Assembly (NCBI GenBank): GCA_034359265.1 | Contig: CP136890.1 | Location: forward strand, 80,501,501-80,565,500 | Origin: Canna indica | Lineage: Eukaryota > Streptophyta > Magnoliopsida > Zingiberales > Cannaceae | Direction of reading: 5' to 3' | Length of the DNA: 64,000 nt | Part shown: piece after piece, positions 36,810 to 49,799 of the stretch | Layout: each line of letters starts with the position of its first letter | Numbering within the stretch: position 1 is the first letter of the stretch | Notes under the pieces: generated by a model | Databases searched by the model: none | The model's input: the letters and a program-made list of their open reading frames with translations, nothing else | Told to the model about the DNA's origin: nothing | Program-made: the position numbers and the translations under genes

Positions 36810-39800
36810 TGTCACGCCCCAACTTAGGGTCACATGATCGGTCAGGGTATATATGTCAATACCCTGAAGCCTAACTCATGCATACAACCACGCAGATATA
36901 AAGACAAAATGGAAACTAATCATGAAATGAAGTAAGAGTTCTGACGTGAAATAAATGTATGTTCAAAGGAAGTTACAAACTCCAACATCTCAAAATACAT
37001 CACTATGCATGAAACAAAACCAAGACTACGACTCTCTAAACTCAGTTTGCTACGAGATCAATGGTGTCGTTTGCCCTTCCAGCTGCGTCATGTACTCTAG
37101 CTAGTACCTCACTAGTCAGGCTCTGCAAAACAAAAATTAAACAAACGTGAGCCCATGAGGAACTTAGTGAGTGATTCTACCGAATCTCCACTTAAATCCA
37201 AAATCATAAGTATATAACAAGAAATACATTCTCAGATAAACTTAGGAATTTAATACAACATCTAGCCAATTGGCCAACCTGCATAAACAAGAGTACTTGA
37301 CCATATCTAGCCCTGTACCACGAAAGGAATATTCAGCCATATCTCTAGCCCACATGTGTAAATAATACTTGGCCACAATCGACCTCACAGACATGAATAA
37401 TACTCGGCCACAATTGGCCATAAATGCATGAAATTTTATTTCCACAATGTGCACATATCAACTCAACCTGCATAAGCAAAACCTCGGGATCATCAGCTAG
37501 GATGGCTAGCTAGCTTTCGGTACCCCACTGGGTTGGGATTCGCCCATCCAACCCAACTCAGGTCTAACATCGGGCTGGGATTCGCCCATCCAAGCCAAAC
37601 TCAGGTCTAACACCAGCGTGGTTCACTGGTGCAATCTCAAGACCCCCCATCCATTGTTGTGTACGCTCCTCAGTCCGGCTATCATAAGCACATTACACAA
37701 TACACATTGCTAAGCCACGCTGGTTGGGATTCGCCCATCCAACCCAACTCAGGTCTAACATCGGGTTGGGATTCGCCCATCCAACCCAAACTCATGTCTA
37801 ACACCAGCGTGGCTCACTAGTGCAATCTCAAGACCCCTCATCCATTGTTGAGTACGCTCCTCAGTCCGACCATCACAAGCACAATACACAGTGCATCCAA
37901 GGATTCTCTACTCATCCAACTACCCGAGCATGCGTCCATACCCAGCCCCTTCCCGGGCTTTCTCCATCAAACCCCTAAATGCCACCCTTCCTTATTGGGT
38001 GCAAGGTATGACTATCATGCTCGTAGAACATAGTTCTGTGTCCCTACATATGATGTCCCTATATGTTCGAAATTAAGTATTTAATTTCTACTATTTACCG
38101 TCATCCATTAGTAGGGGTAAGTCATGATTTCATGTTCTACATGTCACCTGCATCTCTATTATTATCCATCTTTGATACACAATAAATATTACAAGCACTC
38201 TCCTATAATTAACACTCTTGTGGATAATTACTGTAATTATATTTTAATTCACAACGTTCCAAAAATAAGACATCACTATAATTTAATTACTACATTTATC
38301 TAATAAGTTCCAGCAAATAGATACGCAATTTCTGTATTTAATTAAATAAATTCTGCATGCTAAATAAAATTCCAGCAACTACTCAATTAATGTAGAGACC
38401 AATTTAGGCATATTATCTAACATGAATTCAATATATAAGTACAATAATCACGATGATTATCTACCTATCATATGTCATAATAGCCTCCACATGAATATAA
38501 TCATAATTTCTAAATTCATAAATCCTAGCGTACATGAAGATCGATAAATCATATCGATATTTTACACAATAAATCAATATCTCAAACAAGAAAATCAACT
38601 CAGCTCGTGTCTAACCAAATTTTCAGCAAAACAAGATAATTCTCTAACATACTAGAATTTAATTTCAGCATTCTAATCTTATGAAATTTCAGCATCAACT
38701 AAATGAATTTTCAGCATCAAATTATATATTAATTTCAGAATCATATAACTAAATAAGAGAAACTCAATTCAATTGAGAATCTCATCAATTTCCCTTAACA
38801 GCAGGCGGAATTAAATGATGTGAATACAATACCTAGGTTTGCTAATTAACTCGTCTCATATAGATATTGTTCATACCATTAAACAAAGAAATCCCACCCA
38901 CACATTGATCACCAAAAGAAAGCAACAGTAAGGTCAATTGGTCAAATCCCGTGCTTGGGATTCCATCTTCACAAACATGCGTGACTCCCACGGTGGAAAG
39001 TCCACTCATGATCATTATCAATGATTTCAATCAAGAAAAAATATATTTATATAAAGAAATCTTCAATTCTTCTTCTCCTACAGTTTGCGGGTGCAAAAAA
39101 AAATGAGAGTTCTAACTAGATTCCTTTATCCCAAAAATCAATCAATCACACCTTAAAACCTTTAAATTTCAAGAGAGAATCCTCTTACAAAATTCAACGT
39201 CGAATCAATCAAGAAATCCCAAATTTTTCCCACATGGTGAGGGGCGGCCAAGAAAAGAAAACAATCTCAATTCATGTAAGAAAACCACTCATCAGAGAGG
39301 GAAATAGAAAAGGAAGACAGTCCTTCCGCTCCCACGAGTTTGGGTGTGCTGCCCAGATTCGAGTCCTTCTCGTGCCTTCTCCTTTCCTCTCATGTAACCC
39401 AAGATTTAGCTGTCCAAATCCGATCTCCACCATTCACATCTAGGAGCAAGGGGTATCTAACATGCTCCCCAAATTTCAGCCCGATCAGCCACAAGCTATA
39501 GTCCCGATTGTTCGAATCGGCGGAACTCGACGTAGCAAAATTCTGGAGAAGAAAACCAAAAATAGAGCTTTGGTAATTCCATGATAGAGATAGATTCGGC
39601 CGTCAAAAATCAATCACCACCGATCATGTATGTGAATTAAGAAGTCTAAAACTTACAGTCCAAATTTCATTACGATCCGACCACGGAGGCTCTGCCGATC
39701 GCATATTTTGATACCATCCGATGCTCCAAGAAGCAGTTTGCCGAGATTCTCTTTCTCCCTCTCCATGTGCGTGTCTCTTCTTTTGGACACCCAAGGGCGG

Positions 39801-40158
39801 GTGGGCGGCTGCGGCTATCAACCGCGCCCCCCTGAGGGATGAGGTATAAATACTAAAATTCCAATCGCCAAATGATCAAAGTGTTTCTTAACTTAAGTTG
39901 AGTCTAAAACAAGCTCATAACTCAACCAATACAAGTCCGATTCGAGTTCCGCTTGAACCTCCGTACTCGTCTCGAATCAAACAACCCATCTAAGGACTAA
40001 TCAAACTTATATGAATTAATTTCCTTATGCGCAAATGTCAATCTTCAATTCAAGCCCTCCAATGTTTCATCCGGCTCATCCTGACGCGCATCCAAATTAT
40101 CTTGCCGGAATAATTAAATAAAAAGAATTTTTTTTAAAAAAAAATTACGGGTATTACA
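36810..40158 (-). mobile_element. Solo LTR 2, family B
   Basis: It begins TGTCACGCCCCAACTTAGGG and ends GGGTATTACA on the plus strand. The flanks ATATC (36805-36809) and ATATT (40159-40163) are a 5-bp duplication with one C/T difference. It matches solo LTR 1 throughout, including the tandem GGGATTCGCCCATCC block and the GTATAAATAC promoter-like word near 39844. No internal retrotransposon genes are present. Many differences from LTR 1 are C/T or G/A, as expected for old methylated DNA. Confidence 0.78.
37520..37870. repeat. Tandem repeat in solo LTR 2
   Basis: A larger unit of about 180 bp (CACTGGTGCAATCTCAAGACCCC, then TACGCTCCTCAGTCCG, then GGGATTCGCCCATCC) occurs twice, with extra copies of the short GGGATTCGCCCATCCAACCC unit. 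This is an expanded version of the array in LTR 1. Confidence 0.8.
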
Positions 40159-40163
40159 ATATT

Positions 40164-42186
40164 GTTTTGTATGATAAAAATATTTTTACAATTATATTTT
40201 GGGTATGCGCTTTAATTATAATATAGTTTATAATTTTATCATTTTGTCTCTATTTTTGTCATTTTAAAATTTATTATAAATTCATTGGAATAAAATATAC
40301 TATATGGATAAATTATAAATTAATATAATATTTAATATTATTAAGAATGATATTTTTATCATTTTATCTTTATTTCTTACCTATTCTTTAGGCTAACCAA
40401 ACAAGATAATAATTATTTTGGATCAAATCTTGGTGTCAGCTAAACAAGAGAATATTTATTTCATTTCTCCTCTATTCTTATTTATTGCCTATTTCATGTT
40501 TTGTCTATTCTAACAACCAAACATGCTGATGTTTTATTTTAAGTATAACTTTTAATATTTATAATAAAATGATAGTGTAAATTAAATTGTAACTTTTTTC
40601 TTATTTACGTAGATTAAATTTTTCAAATTTTATAATAAATAAATTAGTTAAAATATAAATTGTACACATTTTAATTTTTAATTATTTAATTATTTAATTT
40701 AATTCAATGTTGATACTTTTTAAAATAAAACATAATTATAAATATTAATTATATATTTATCTTTATTTATTATAGCATTTCTAATCTTTTAAATTAATTA
40801 TTTAAAGAGAGAATATTGGCAAGATAGAAATATCACATGCCTAGATATTTTTTTCTTTGATAAATATATAACAAGTTTATCATAGTTAATCAAAACAAAA
40901 TTAAATTCTAACGTCACCGTGTAATGGTTATTTTTATAATGACAAATATAAATATTTACTTTTAAAAATTTAAATGATAGTAAATTGGATGTCTCGATCA
41001 ACCTAATTTTTATCCGATTTTAAATAATTAAATGATAAAATAAAAAGAAATTTATTATTTTAGGCAAGGTTGGCCATCTACTAGACCAATAAGATCATTG
41101 CCTTAGGGCCCAGGTGGATGGACCTGATGCCATGCATGCGAATTAATGCATTTGAAAAAATGGAAGAGGTGAGGCTTGATATCATATCATGTAGGTGAAT
41201 TAATGCATGCATGCTTTTATTAAAATAAGAGGATTAAGCATTAAAAATCATTGCAATGATCTTGATTAGATGAGTGCGTCAGGTACTTTTGATGAGCATA
41301 ATATTATATGATTTGATTAATTAATTAATTTGGGGTGTAATTTAATTATTGTTTGCATTGCATTAATTAACCTTGGGTTGTTTTATTATTTACTAATTAT
41401 TTTGGATGATGATTTTATGTGCATAATCAATTAATTTCAATCTGTTGAAATTAAATAGACTCAATTCAACATTCTTATTCTAATAAAAAAATCAGTCGTC
41501 TTATTAGTTCACAAGTTATAGTCTTTTTTTAGAATACTTTTAATTTTTAGAAAATAAAAAAGAAAAAATTAAAGTATGCAAAGAGACGAACATAAGACGT
41601 GTATTATCCGACAATTGTCGGATAATTAGATGTATCATGTCCGAAGTAATTACATATTATCCGAACGAAATTTTTGCCCCAACTTTGAACTCTTCGTCTT
41701 CTCTATATTAGTCGGCTCCAAACGACTAAGCCTCCAACGATCGGTCGTTCACAAGTCTAGATAAAAGCAATGTCCGACCTCCTCAAACACTTATCTCAAA
41801 AAGTTTTTTTAAAAAAATTACATTAAAAATTATATTAATTTAATTTATTGAATAAATGAAAAGAAATCAGTTTAAAATTTTACCTTAGGCCATAATATTT
41901 CTTGGGCCGCCCCTGATTTTAGGTATAATAGTGCCTAAAGGACCCAACGAATTCTTAATTGAGATTACAGGATATCTCATTCTTTTGTCATATTGTTATG
42001 TTTCAAGCCATTGAATAGATCAATTTGAGAACAATTAGATGATGACAAAATTATCAAAGATTGACATTCTTATTTCGATTCAGTCGAATTCCATTTTTAT
42101 TGTTGCTATTCAAGAGCCAATGATCGACTCATTTGAAATTGTTATCATATTCACATTGTATGGGGATGCGAAATGACATCACTAAG
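40164..42186. other. AT-rich stretch with no recognisable gene
   Basis: There is no coding region. Around 41,060-41,150 and 41,890-41,925 are stretches (GCCTTAGGGCCCAG and CTTGGGCCGCCCCTG) that resemble the ends of a diverged DNA transposon, but they do not pair well enough to call. Confidence 0.5.
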
Positions 42187-43120
42187 GTTGTGTTTGGTAC
42201 ATTGCTTGATAATATTATAATGGTAATCCATATTCCCACAAGATAGATTGTCAGATATAATTTATCGGTAATATAACATTACCCCCGTTTGGCATGTTTG
42301 GTCAACAAAGATAATAATCTAATTTTGTATTTTGTTTACTTCACAAAAAATTATCAAAAACTTTTGTCAAAATCTTCCTTTACCCTTTCTTCTTTCTCTA
42401 TAAACCCTAACCACCACCCTTGTCATCAACATGTGTCCACCGCTCCTGCTACCACTACTAGCCCCTCTCTATCGTTCTTCTTGTTAGACCGTCTTCGTCG
42501 TTCTTGCCGTCAACCCATCTTCGCCACTCTTGTCGTCAGCTCTTTCACCGCCTCCTAGTTCTTCTTCTTCCTCCTCCTCCCATTTTCCTTGTGCTGCACC
42601 AAAGCCGTTGTGCTTTGATTTCAAAGTAGAGGGGCTTCGATCGAATAAGCCCATATGCTTCGTAATCGAGGCAGAGCAGTTTTAGGAGACGCCCCTCTGC
42701 TTCGATCAAAGTTGTGCTTTAGTAATGAAGCATTGAGATATATTTAAGGTTTTTGATTTTAGGTTACTTTGAGGGGAGAAGGAAGAAGATAAGTGCATGA
42801 TGGTGGCTCGGATGGCGTGGTGGTGGCGACTGGCAGTGGTGGTGGCGATGCTAGTTGCATTTGGCGGTTGTGGTGGCTGAGATGTTGGTGGCGACAGATA
42901 TGGTGGTGCCTTCCACGAAGAAGAATATATGGAAGAAGGGCAATGTTGAAATTTAGAATTGTCATTGAGTAGTAATCCACGTACACACATCTCATGGGGG
43001 TTATCCACATTACCACTTTGATGATAATGTAGATTAATCAGGGCAATTTGAATTATTGGTAAAGTGTCTGAACCAAACATGATAATGTATGGACACTGAG
43101 AATTTAAAAGTTATATTACC
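42187..43120. other. Candidate DNA transposon with GC-rich, gene-like interior
   Basis: The left boundary GGTTGTGTTTGGTAC and the right part CTGAACCAAACATGATAATG are weakly inverted, as in MITE-type ends. Between them lies a pyrimidine-rich, Ser/Thr/Pro-coding-like stretch (42400-42700) and a GGTGGTGGCGA-rich stretch (42790-42910). Neither resembles a known protein. Target duplications were not found. Confidence 0.3.
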
Positions 43121-43127
43121 AGTAATG

Positions 43128-45737
43128 TGTAATATCCTAGATATTTTAATTATTTTCTTTTCATGGTTGTGTTTGCCAGCCTGGTGGGCCAGTTCGAGGT
43201 CGAGCCGAGTCGACTCATGGTCCGGTGCGAGCCTGCGAGCTCGAGTGAGTTGAATTATAATTTTTAATTATATATAGCTAATTGATTTAATTAGATTGCA
43301 TGTGTTGGTTGCTTGTTTTCATCTATGGGTTTAGATTGTATTAATTAAGCTTGTTCGGGTTAGCGGGTTTGGATTTGACTCAAGGCGAATGCGGGTTTGC
43401 TAAGGGGGGTAGTGGGTTTAGGTCTAAAGAAGAGGGTATAAAAACCCTCCCCAGTTGGCATGCGGCTCCCCATTGGATCCGCACAAAACTTTGAAGGGAG
43501 GAGCCAGTCGCTCCTCCCCTTTCCTACTTGGAGCCACCAAGCCAACCGCCCTCTCCCTCTTCTTCTTTTCCTCTAGAGCCGAGCCGAGAGGAGCCTCTTG
43601 GAGCCAAGCCATCCCCTCTCTTCCCCTTCTTGAGTCGAGCCGCCATCTTTTGAAGCCGGATCCGAGGGCCAACGTCCGAGATTTTTTTTTTGATAATCCT
43701 TCCTATTTAGGTGAGTGGTTTTACCCTCCTTCTCGGGTTTTCTTTGGGTGGCCATTCTTGAAGGCTTGGATGATTTGATTTGTTTTCTGGTGAACTCTCG
43801 ATTTATTGTTGATCTTTTGTGTGCCGTATTTGAGGAGACCCTAAACCTTCCCCTATGTGGCTTGGCAGCCCTAGGATGTGCCTAGGGGTGCTCGGCCAAG
43901 GTAGAGAAAGGGGGTGCCCTCCAAGTGTTCGATGAATTGCCTAAAAGAAGGGTGTAGCTTTTTCTTACCTTTTATGATTTCAATTTGTTCATCAATTTTG
44001 ATGCTTACAATTTAAAAGCATGCTGTGTAATAAATCTGTGATTGTTAGGTAGAAATCATGTTTCTAAAAATTAAGATCTTGATGTTGATGTCATGAAGGT
44101 ACTTGAAGAATGTTTATTGATCATAGTGTTTGGTTCTTGTTTATAGTATTTGTTGGTACTTGTTAGCCTTGTTGTTAAGCATGGAAATTGAGAAATTTAT
44201 CTCAAGATTTATATTATGTTTAAATGATAATTAAGGGCTTAATTTCTACAAATTTTGGATTTATTTTCATGCTATGCTGGATTTTTGATATTGCTGGAAT
44301 TCTATGCTGAGATGATGAATCGGTGCTGTTCTTAAATTGCTTGCTGTGGTGTGTGTTTTTCTCCGAACATAGTCGTGTAACCTATCGTTTCGACCAGAAA
44401 ATATAGTTTGGAAATATAGGACACACTCAGGAGACCCTATTCGGGTTAGATACATCAGTACTGGGTACAAGAGTAAGCTAAAACAAAACCCTAAAACAAA
44501 ACCCTAATCTTGGTGATCTAAATTTTAATTGCATAATTAAAATTGGGCAAATGGTCAGCATAATCTGTTATAAACCAACAAATAAAATTTTTCATGAAAT
44601 AAAACCACATGGGTTCATGATATTACAGGTCTAGGGAATGAGGTCGGGTATTGGAGTGTTGAGACGCTTTCCAATATGGATACCCCTAAGACACCGTAGG
44701 AGAGACTTGACTTAGGTTATGTTGCACCATATCTTTATGAATGTCGGTGAGGCTCGTTAAGAAGCCGGATTGCGAGCTAGGCCCGGGAGGTTGGATGGTA
44801 AATTCCCAACCCGTGGAACAAGTTCGGAGGGCCTTTCTCGATTGTTCTATTTTGGCCTCGTGGGATAAGTTCGAAGGGCCTACCCGATTATCCCCGAGGT
44901 GGTTTTAAGGAATAAGTTCGGAGGGTCTATCCGATTACTCTTGTGATATATTAAAGGGGCAAGTTCGGATGGGCGAATCCCGATTGTCCCTACGCGTCTC
45001 GTGGAGCAAGTTCAGATGGGCATTCCCGATTGGTCCCGAGTTTCTTTATACTAGGATAAGTTCGGAGGGCCTTCCCGATTATCCTAGTATGTGTTGTTGC
45101 CTTAGGGCATGGTAGGCTTAGGCCTGTTAATCTTCACCGTTTGGGTATTGGCTGCCTTCGGGCAGGTGGTAGCCAGATGGCCTAATAGCTAGTCACACCT
45201 TCGTGACTTTATTCCTGTAGAGATAGATGCTATGCTTTTGCTTATCTCTGTGCTATTTTATTGTGGGGGTCCATAGAACCGCTCACTGAGTTCTTTTGAA
45301 CTCATCCGTTGTCGTTGTTTTTGTTTTGCAGAGCCTGATTGGTGAGGTGGGCTGGAGCACTTGCCGCGGCTGAAGGGCGGGGGAGCTACATTGATCTCAT
45401 AGCAATCCTAGTTAAGGGTCGTAGTTGAGTCTGTAGTAGTTTGATCATGCACTAGTTATTTGATGTTTTAGAGTTGTAGTCTCGTGGGAACATTCATGTT
45501 TTAGTCAGTCTTTTATTTGATAAAAGAATTGTTGCTATTTGATTTATTTATTTCAGCACTTGAATTATTTATTTAAAACTTTGATGTTTGGAAAACCTAT
45601 TTTGGTTTCTTTTTTTATTAATAAAAATTATTGTTTATTCCGCTAAGATTATGAGTTGGCATGTGCATGAGTTAGGCTGCGAGGTATAGACACGTATACC
45701 TTGGCCGGTCACGTGATCCTGAACTTGGGGCGTGACA
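43128..45737 (+). mobile_element. Solo LTR 3, family A (perfect 5-bp target duplication)
   Basis: It begins TGTAATATCCTAGATATTTT and ends CTTGGGGCGTGACA. TAATG flanks it on both sides (43123-43127 and 45738-45742), a perfect 5-bp duplication. It is 2,610 bp without gag or pol. The sequence matches solo LTR 4 in inverse orientation, for example GAGTCGACTCATGGTCCGG near the start and CGCTCACTGAGTTC near the end. A TATA word lies about 310 bp in. The short-unit array at 44,800-45,090 (AAGTTCGGAGGGCC...CCCGATT) is shared with LTR 4. The large size and the layout suggest a Tekay/Del-like Gypsy element. Confidence 0.85.
43437..43444 (+). promoter_or_regulatory. Likely LTR promoter TATA box
   Basis: GTATAAAAACC lies about 310 bp from the LTR start, before a GC-rich leader. 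The corresponding place in solo LTR 4 has ATTATAAAATCC on the minus strand (60091-60100), so the element is conserved between copies. It would start retrotransposon transcription at U3/R. Confidence 0.55.
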
Positions 45738-45742
45738 TAATG

Positions 45743-46500
45743 CATGTAGATTGTTGCACACCAAACACCCTTATTGGTTTTGAAGTTATAAAGATTAATT
45801 GGATTCTCTAGAAGGAACATCTTTCTTTGCAGAGTTCCTTTCCACTGGTTTGTGAAAGCCATCAATCCTCGGTTCTCCCATATTTCTTATCCCTCTCGCA
45901 TTGGTTCTGCTTAAGATGATGAGCTCGTGCGAAAATTTTCTCTTTTATTGGTGCCCAATAGGTAGGCTATTAGATTGAGTCGAAAGCCTACCAACGCATA
46001 AAGATTCCAATTCGAGCGAGAGCTCGAATGGGGGAGGCAAGAACAACTTGATTGAAAGCTCCAATGTTCTGAATAGTGAGAAAGATTTTTTTAAATTCTA
46101 TCAAATTATATATAATGCTGGTAAACATATATAAACTATATATATTATAATTTATAAATTATAAATTTTTATATTTAATTTTTATATTTAATTTTTACTA
46201 CATTTATAATTAATCCACATATATGTAATAAAATATAAAAATAATAATAGAATATATATATTATATCTATAGTACTACCATAAAATGAACAATAATATAA
46301 TCCTAATAAAAATTAAGAATATGAATTTATTATTAGATTTAATATGAACTAAATTAATGAATTATATTTATTGAATAGTATAAAGATCATTTTTGTGAAA
46401 TTATAAATGGCTGACGGGATAAGAATTTCAGTCAAAGATCGGTCAAACCACATACACTAGTTTTAGAGAAAAACATCTCATTTTAAATTTATCATCCTAT
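45743..46500. other. No gene seen
   Basis: The left part (45,743-46,080) has moderately balanced composition and could be an old transposon scrap. The right part is AT-rich. No domain was recognised on either strand. Confidence 0.4.
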
Positions 46501-47055
46501 ATATTAAGTTGGCTATAATAACAGATAGCCCTCTCGTCTGCTCCGCCTCCCTTTGACCCTCCTCTCCCTCCTCTTGATGAGCCGCCTCCTCCTCCTCCTA
46601 GTCCCCATCATGATCCTCCTGATCGAGCTCCATCGGCTTCACGTCTGTGTTGTCGGTGAGCTCTAATCCCGTGTCAAGGAGAGCACTAATTTCACCGTCC
46701 GTTGTATCCATTATGCCACTTCGGATACGGTCCACTTTTCTCCAGAGTAGCTTTGCTCCTGGTGTGAACCTTTGGAACACAATCTCATTAGGAAGATTTT
46801 CTATAAGAACCCTCCTATTTCGGTCGTTTCTTCTTGGGCTATAAACGGTCTTGGAATGTTTCTAGTTTTGAATCGGTTCTTGATTTGGAGGAAGTTTTTT
46901 TCGTGTTTCGTTTTCGTGATTCGATTTCTTCCACCCAGGTCCTCACTGGAGGATCTTACTGTTTGGGTGGTGCTGCTCTTCGACTTGTTCCTTGGTGTCT
47001 GTGCTCCCATCCCTAGAGTGAATCTTTCTCAACAACTCCTATGTCTGTTTGATTT

Positions 47056-47688
47056 TTGGGTATTCCTCTTGAGTTGTGGAATTTTGATTCTGCTTTTGTG
47101 TTGGCACAATCTTTGGGCAAGGTGATTGCCATCAATCAATGCTCGTTTCAGTTTGTATGTGGTCGTTACGTTTGTGTTTACATTGAACTTGATCTAAAGA
47201 TTCCCCCGAATCAAGGTTTATGGGTTGGTGAACCCAACAAGGAATTTTTTCAACCACTATCTTATGAAAACTTACCCTCAATTTGTTTTTCTTTCGATTT
47301 GATTTGGCATCGTGAGGTTGATTGCTCACTGAAGGGGGTTGATGCCCTTTCAAAGGTTTTTGTTTCGTCTATTCCTCTAAATGTTTCTAATGTTGTTGCT
47401 TCCTTTGTCGATGACATTGCTCCTCGCATTCTTGACTTAAACATGGCTGAGGATGCCCCCACTTTGGCCATGACGTCGTCTTCGGTTCCAGTGTATGGTC
47501 TGTGGGTTCTGGATTCACATCGTCGCCCCCCCCCCCCACGTGATGGTGTGCGCCCTGCTCGAGTGGTGGGCCCTGCCTCTTGTCGTGGCCAACCCATCCC
47601 ACGTGACTCGCTCATGGTTGTTGATTTGGATCCCGATCTTGAAGAGGGTGAGTTGACCCACTTTTGTGATCCTTGGGCTGGCCTTTAG
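47056..47688 (+). pseudogene. LINE ORF1 fragment (DUF4283 / zinc-knuckle type)
   Basis: The frame from 47056 reads MGIPLELWNF, then LGKVIAINQCSFQF, YVCVYIELDLKIPP and FFQPLSYENLPSICFSF, ending in IWHREVDC. This follows the pattern of the DUF4283/CCHC_4 region of plant L1 ORF1 proteins, which bind element RNA. The zinc-knuckle cysteine pattern is damaged: only the first and last Cys and the His remain. The N-terminal part upstream (46,600-47,050) is broken by stops, and the frame ends at 47686. A C run at 47526-47537 may have shifted the frame. Confidence 0.65.
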
Positions 47689-48400
47689 TCTGATCTGATC
47701 GACTCGTCTCCCTAGATGGATCCGAACAATCATATTGAATCTATTGCGCCTTCGAAAGACTTTAACTCTCCGGAGTCTCCTTGCCTCCCTAGCAACTCCT
47801 CGTTTCTCGAACCTTCCTCTCTTCCCCAACCGAGCACTCTTGTTGGTGGTGCTTCTCTCTCCCCTCTCGACTCCTGTGTGCCTCGATCCCCACCCACCCC
47901 TGCCGCATCGGGGTCTGCCTTTTCTCGCCCTCGAGTATGGGTTCTCAAACCCCCATTGCCCACCACGTGGCCCCTTCTGGGCAGTCGATAGCCTCCACCC
48001 TACTGTCTTCCTAATCCCTACGTCACTCCTAATCATGTCCTCTCTCGTCTACCGACTCGCCCCCCCCCCCTTCCCCTAATCCCGCTCCTGGCGCCTCGCT
48101 TATTCCTCCACCCTTCACATATGCCCCCCTTCTTGTTCCTTCGATCAGCTTTCCTAGGATCTTTGCTTCACCGTCTTTGCCTCTTGACATTCTAACCCGC
48201 CTCCTCCTAAACCACCCTCTCACCTGCATCGGCAATCCGATAAACCCCCCCAAGCCTCCTAATGTTATCTCTCCCCCGTCCATTCCCATGCGTTTTAAGC
48301 TCCCTAAGGCTCATGATGAGGGTTTTTCCTTCAACTTTTTGATCCTTACCAAAACTTTTACTGATCCCCAGAATGTGCTTGCCATTGTTCCCAAATGATG

Positions 48401-48886
48401 ATTCTTTCTTAGAATGCTCGTGGTGCTTGGCGCCGCCCGGTAAGAGATCGTCTTTCCCATTTAATTCAACATTCTTATGTCCGATTAATTGCTTTGCAGG
48501 AAACACATCTAGATGAGCAGCGTGCTAATCGACTTATTAGCTCATTGGGTCAACATTGGTGTGGCATTGCTCAACCCTCTATTGGGGCTTCTGGTGGCTT
48601 GATTCTTGCTTAAAATTTCATTGTAATTAAAGCTCAGGTTCTATCCGCTCTTCCTCGTGCATTTTGGTACGTAGTTCTTGGTGTTGATAATTGCAAACCA
48701 TTTTTGTTTTGCAACATATATGCTAGTACCAATCCAAACTTGCGTCTTGAATTTTTTCAGAGTTTCTCTTATTTCGATTTCTCTTCCATTCTATGGATTT
48801 TAGTGGGGGATTTCAATTGCATTTTAAATGACTTTGATAAAAGAGGGTCTTTCTTTTCGTCTCTCCAAGCCGATTCTTGCTTTTAG
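48401..48886 (+). pseudogene. LINE apurinic-type endonuclease fragment
   Basis: The reading shows the APE-type endonuclease landmarks in order: NARGAWR after an in-frame stop (48416-48436), LQETHLDE with the catalytic Glu (about 48494), and LVGDFNCIL with the GDFN motif (about 48806). It normally nicks target DNA to prime reverse transcription. At least two stops (48416 and 48612) and the loss of the C-terminal SDH motif make it inactive. Confidence 0.75.
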
Positions 48887-49799
48887 AGATTTTGTCCATG
48901 ATCTGGGATTGATTGGACATTGGTTTTTTGGGTACTCCTTTTACCTAGTCTAATAATAGGCAAGGACAACAAAGATCCAAATTCTTCTTGGTCGTATTTT
49001 TTGTAATGCTGTGTGGTTGCATTTTTCGACGATGCCTCTATCAAGCATCTAAATTAGGGTATTTTTTACCATTGTCCCCTTTTATTCTTCTTCTCTAACA
49101 CTGGTGAAAGTGTAAATTATTTAAGTTTCAAAACTTCTCGGTTGAATACTTGAAATCCTCTAAGGTTGTGTCTCAAGCCTGGCATGAGGTTCCTCCAAAC
49201 TTAGCCCCTCACTATGAGTATTCTACAGCTCTAATATTCACTCGACATGCTCTTTCAAGGTGGAATCATAGTAGTCTTGGAATGCTTAAAAATTACTTAT
49301 TGAAACGGTTGATAAGATTTCATTGCTTGAAAATTCTGATTCTTGCTTGAAATGTGTTTTGAGAATGCTTTATAATAAAGCCTCAGCATTGCAAAAGCAA
49401 ATTACTCTATAAAATGGTGGGTTAAGGCCAAATAAAAATAATTTTCTGATGGTGATCATAATTTAGCTTATTCCCATAGGATTGTTTGTGCGAGAAGGAG
49501 AATCAATAGAATTGTTTCTATTTCTGTTTCACTTGATCTAATTATCTTACATGACGACTTGGATGTCTTGAATGCTTTTGTTGATGCTTATAAATCTCTT
49601 TGGCCTGTTAGTTCATGTGTTGTTTTTAATGATATTTTCAATTCCTTATAAGTTTTGCATGTTGAGGGCCCAAGTGGCATGAGCTAACTAAGCCTTTCTC
49701 TGCTTTAGAAGTTTGGAGTGTTATTATGGCTTTGCCCAATGGCAAAAGCTTGGTTTGGATGATTTTATTGTTAAATTTTACAAGCACTATTGGTATATA

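Noticed and set aside
41060..41925. Possible diverged DNA transposon with GGGCCCAG / GGGCCGCCCCTG ends
   Set aside because: Ends do not pair well and no target duplication was found.
42289..42558. 89-aa plus-strand ORF
   Set aside because: Low-complexity Ser/Thr/Pro composition with no start context or family support.
45635..45865. 76-aa minus-strand ORF across the right end of solo LTR 3
   Set aside because: It crosses the LTR boundary and the target duplication, so it is not an ancestral gene; the left half is LTR sequence.
47262..48506. Several long minus-strand ORFs opposite the LINE
   Set aside because: Shadows of the plus-strand ORF1/endonuclease region; no family resemblance.
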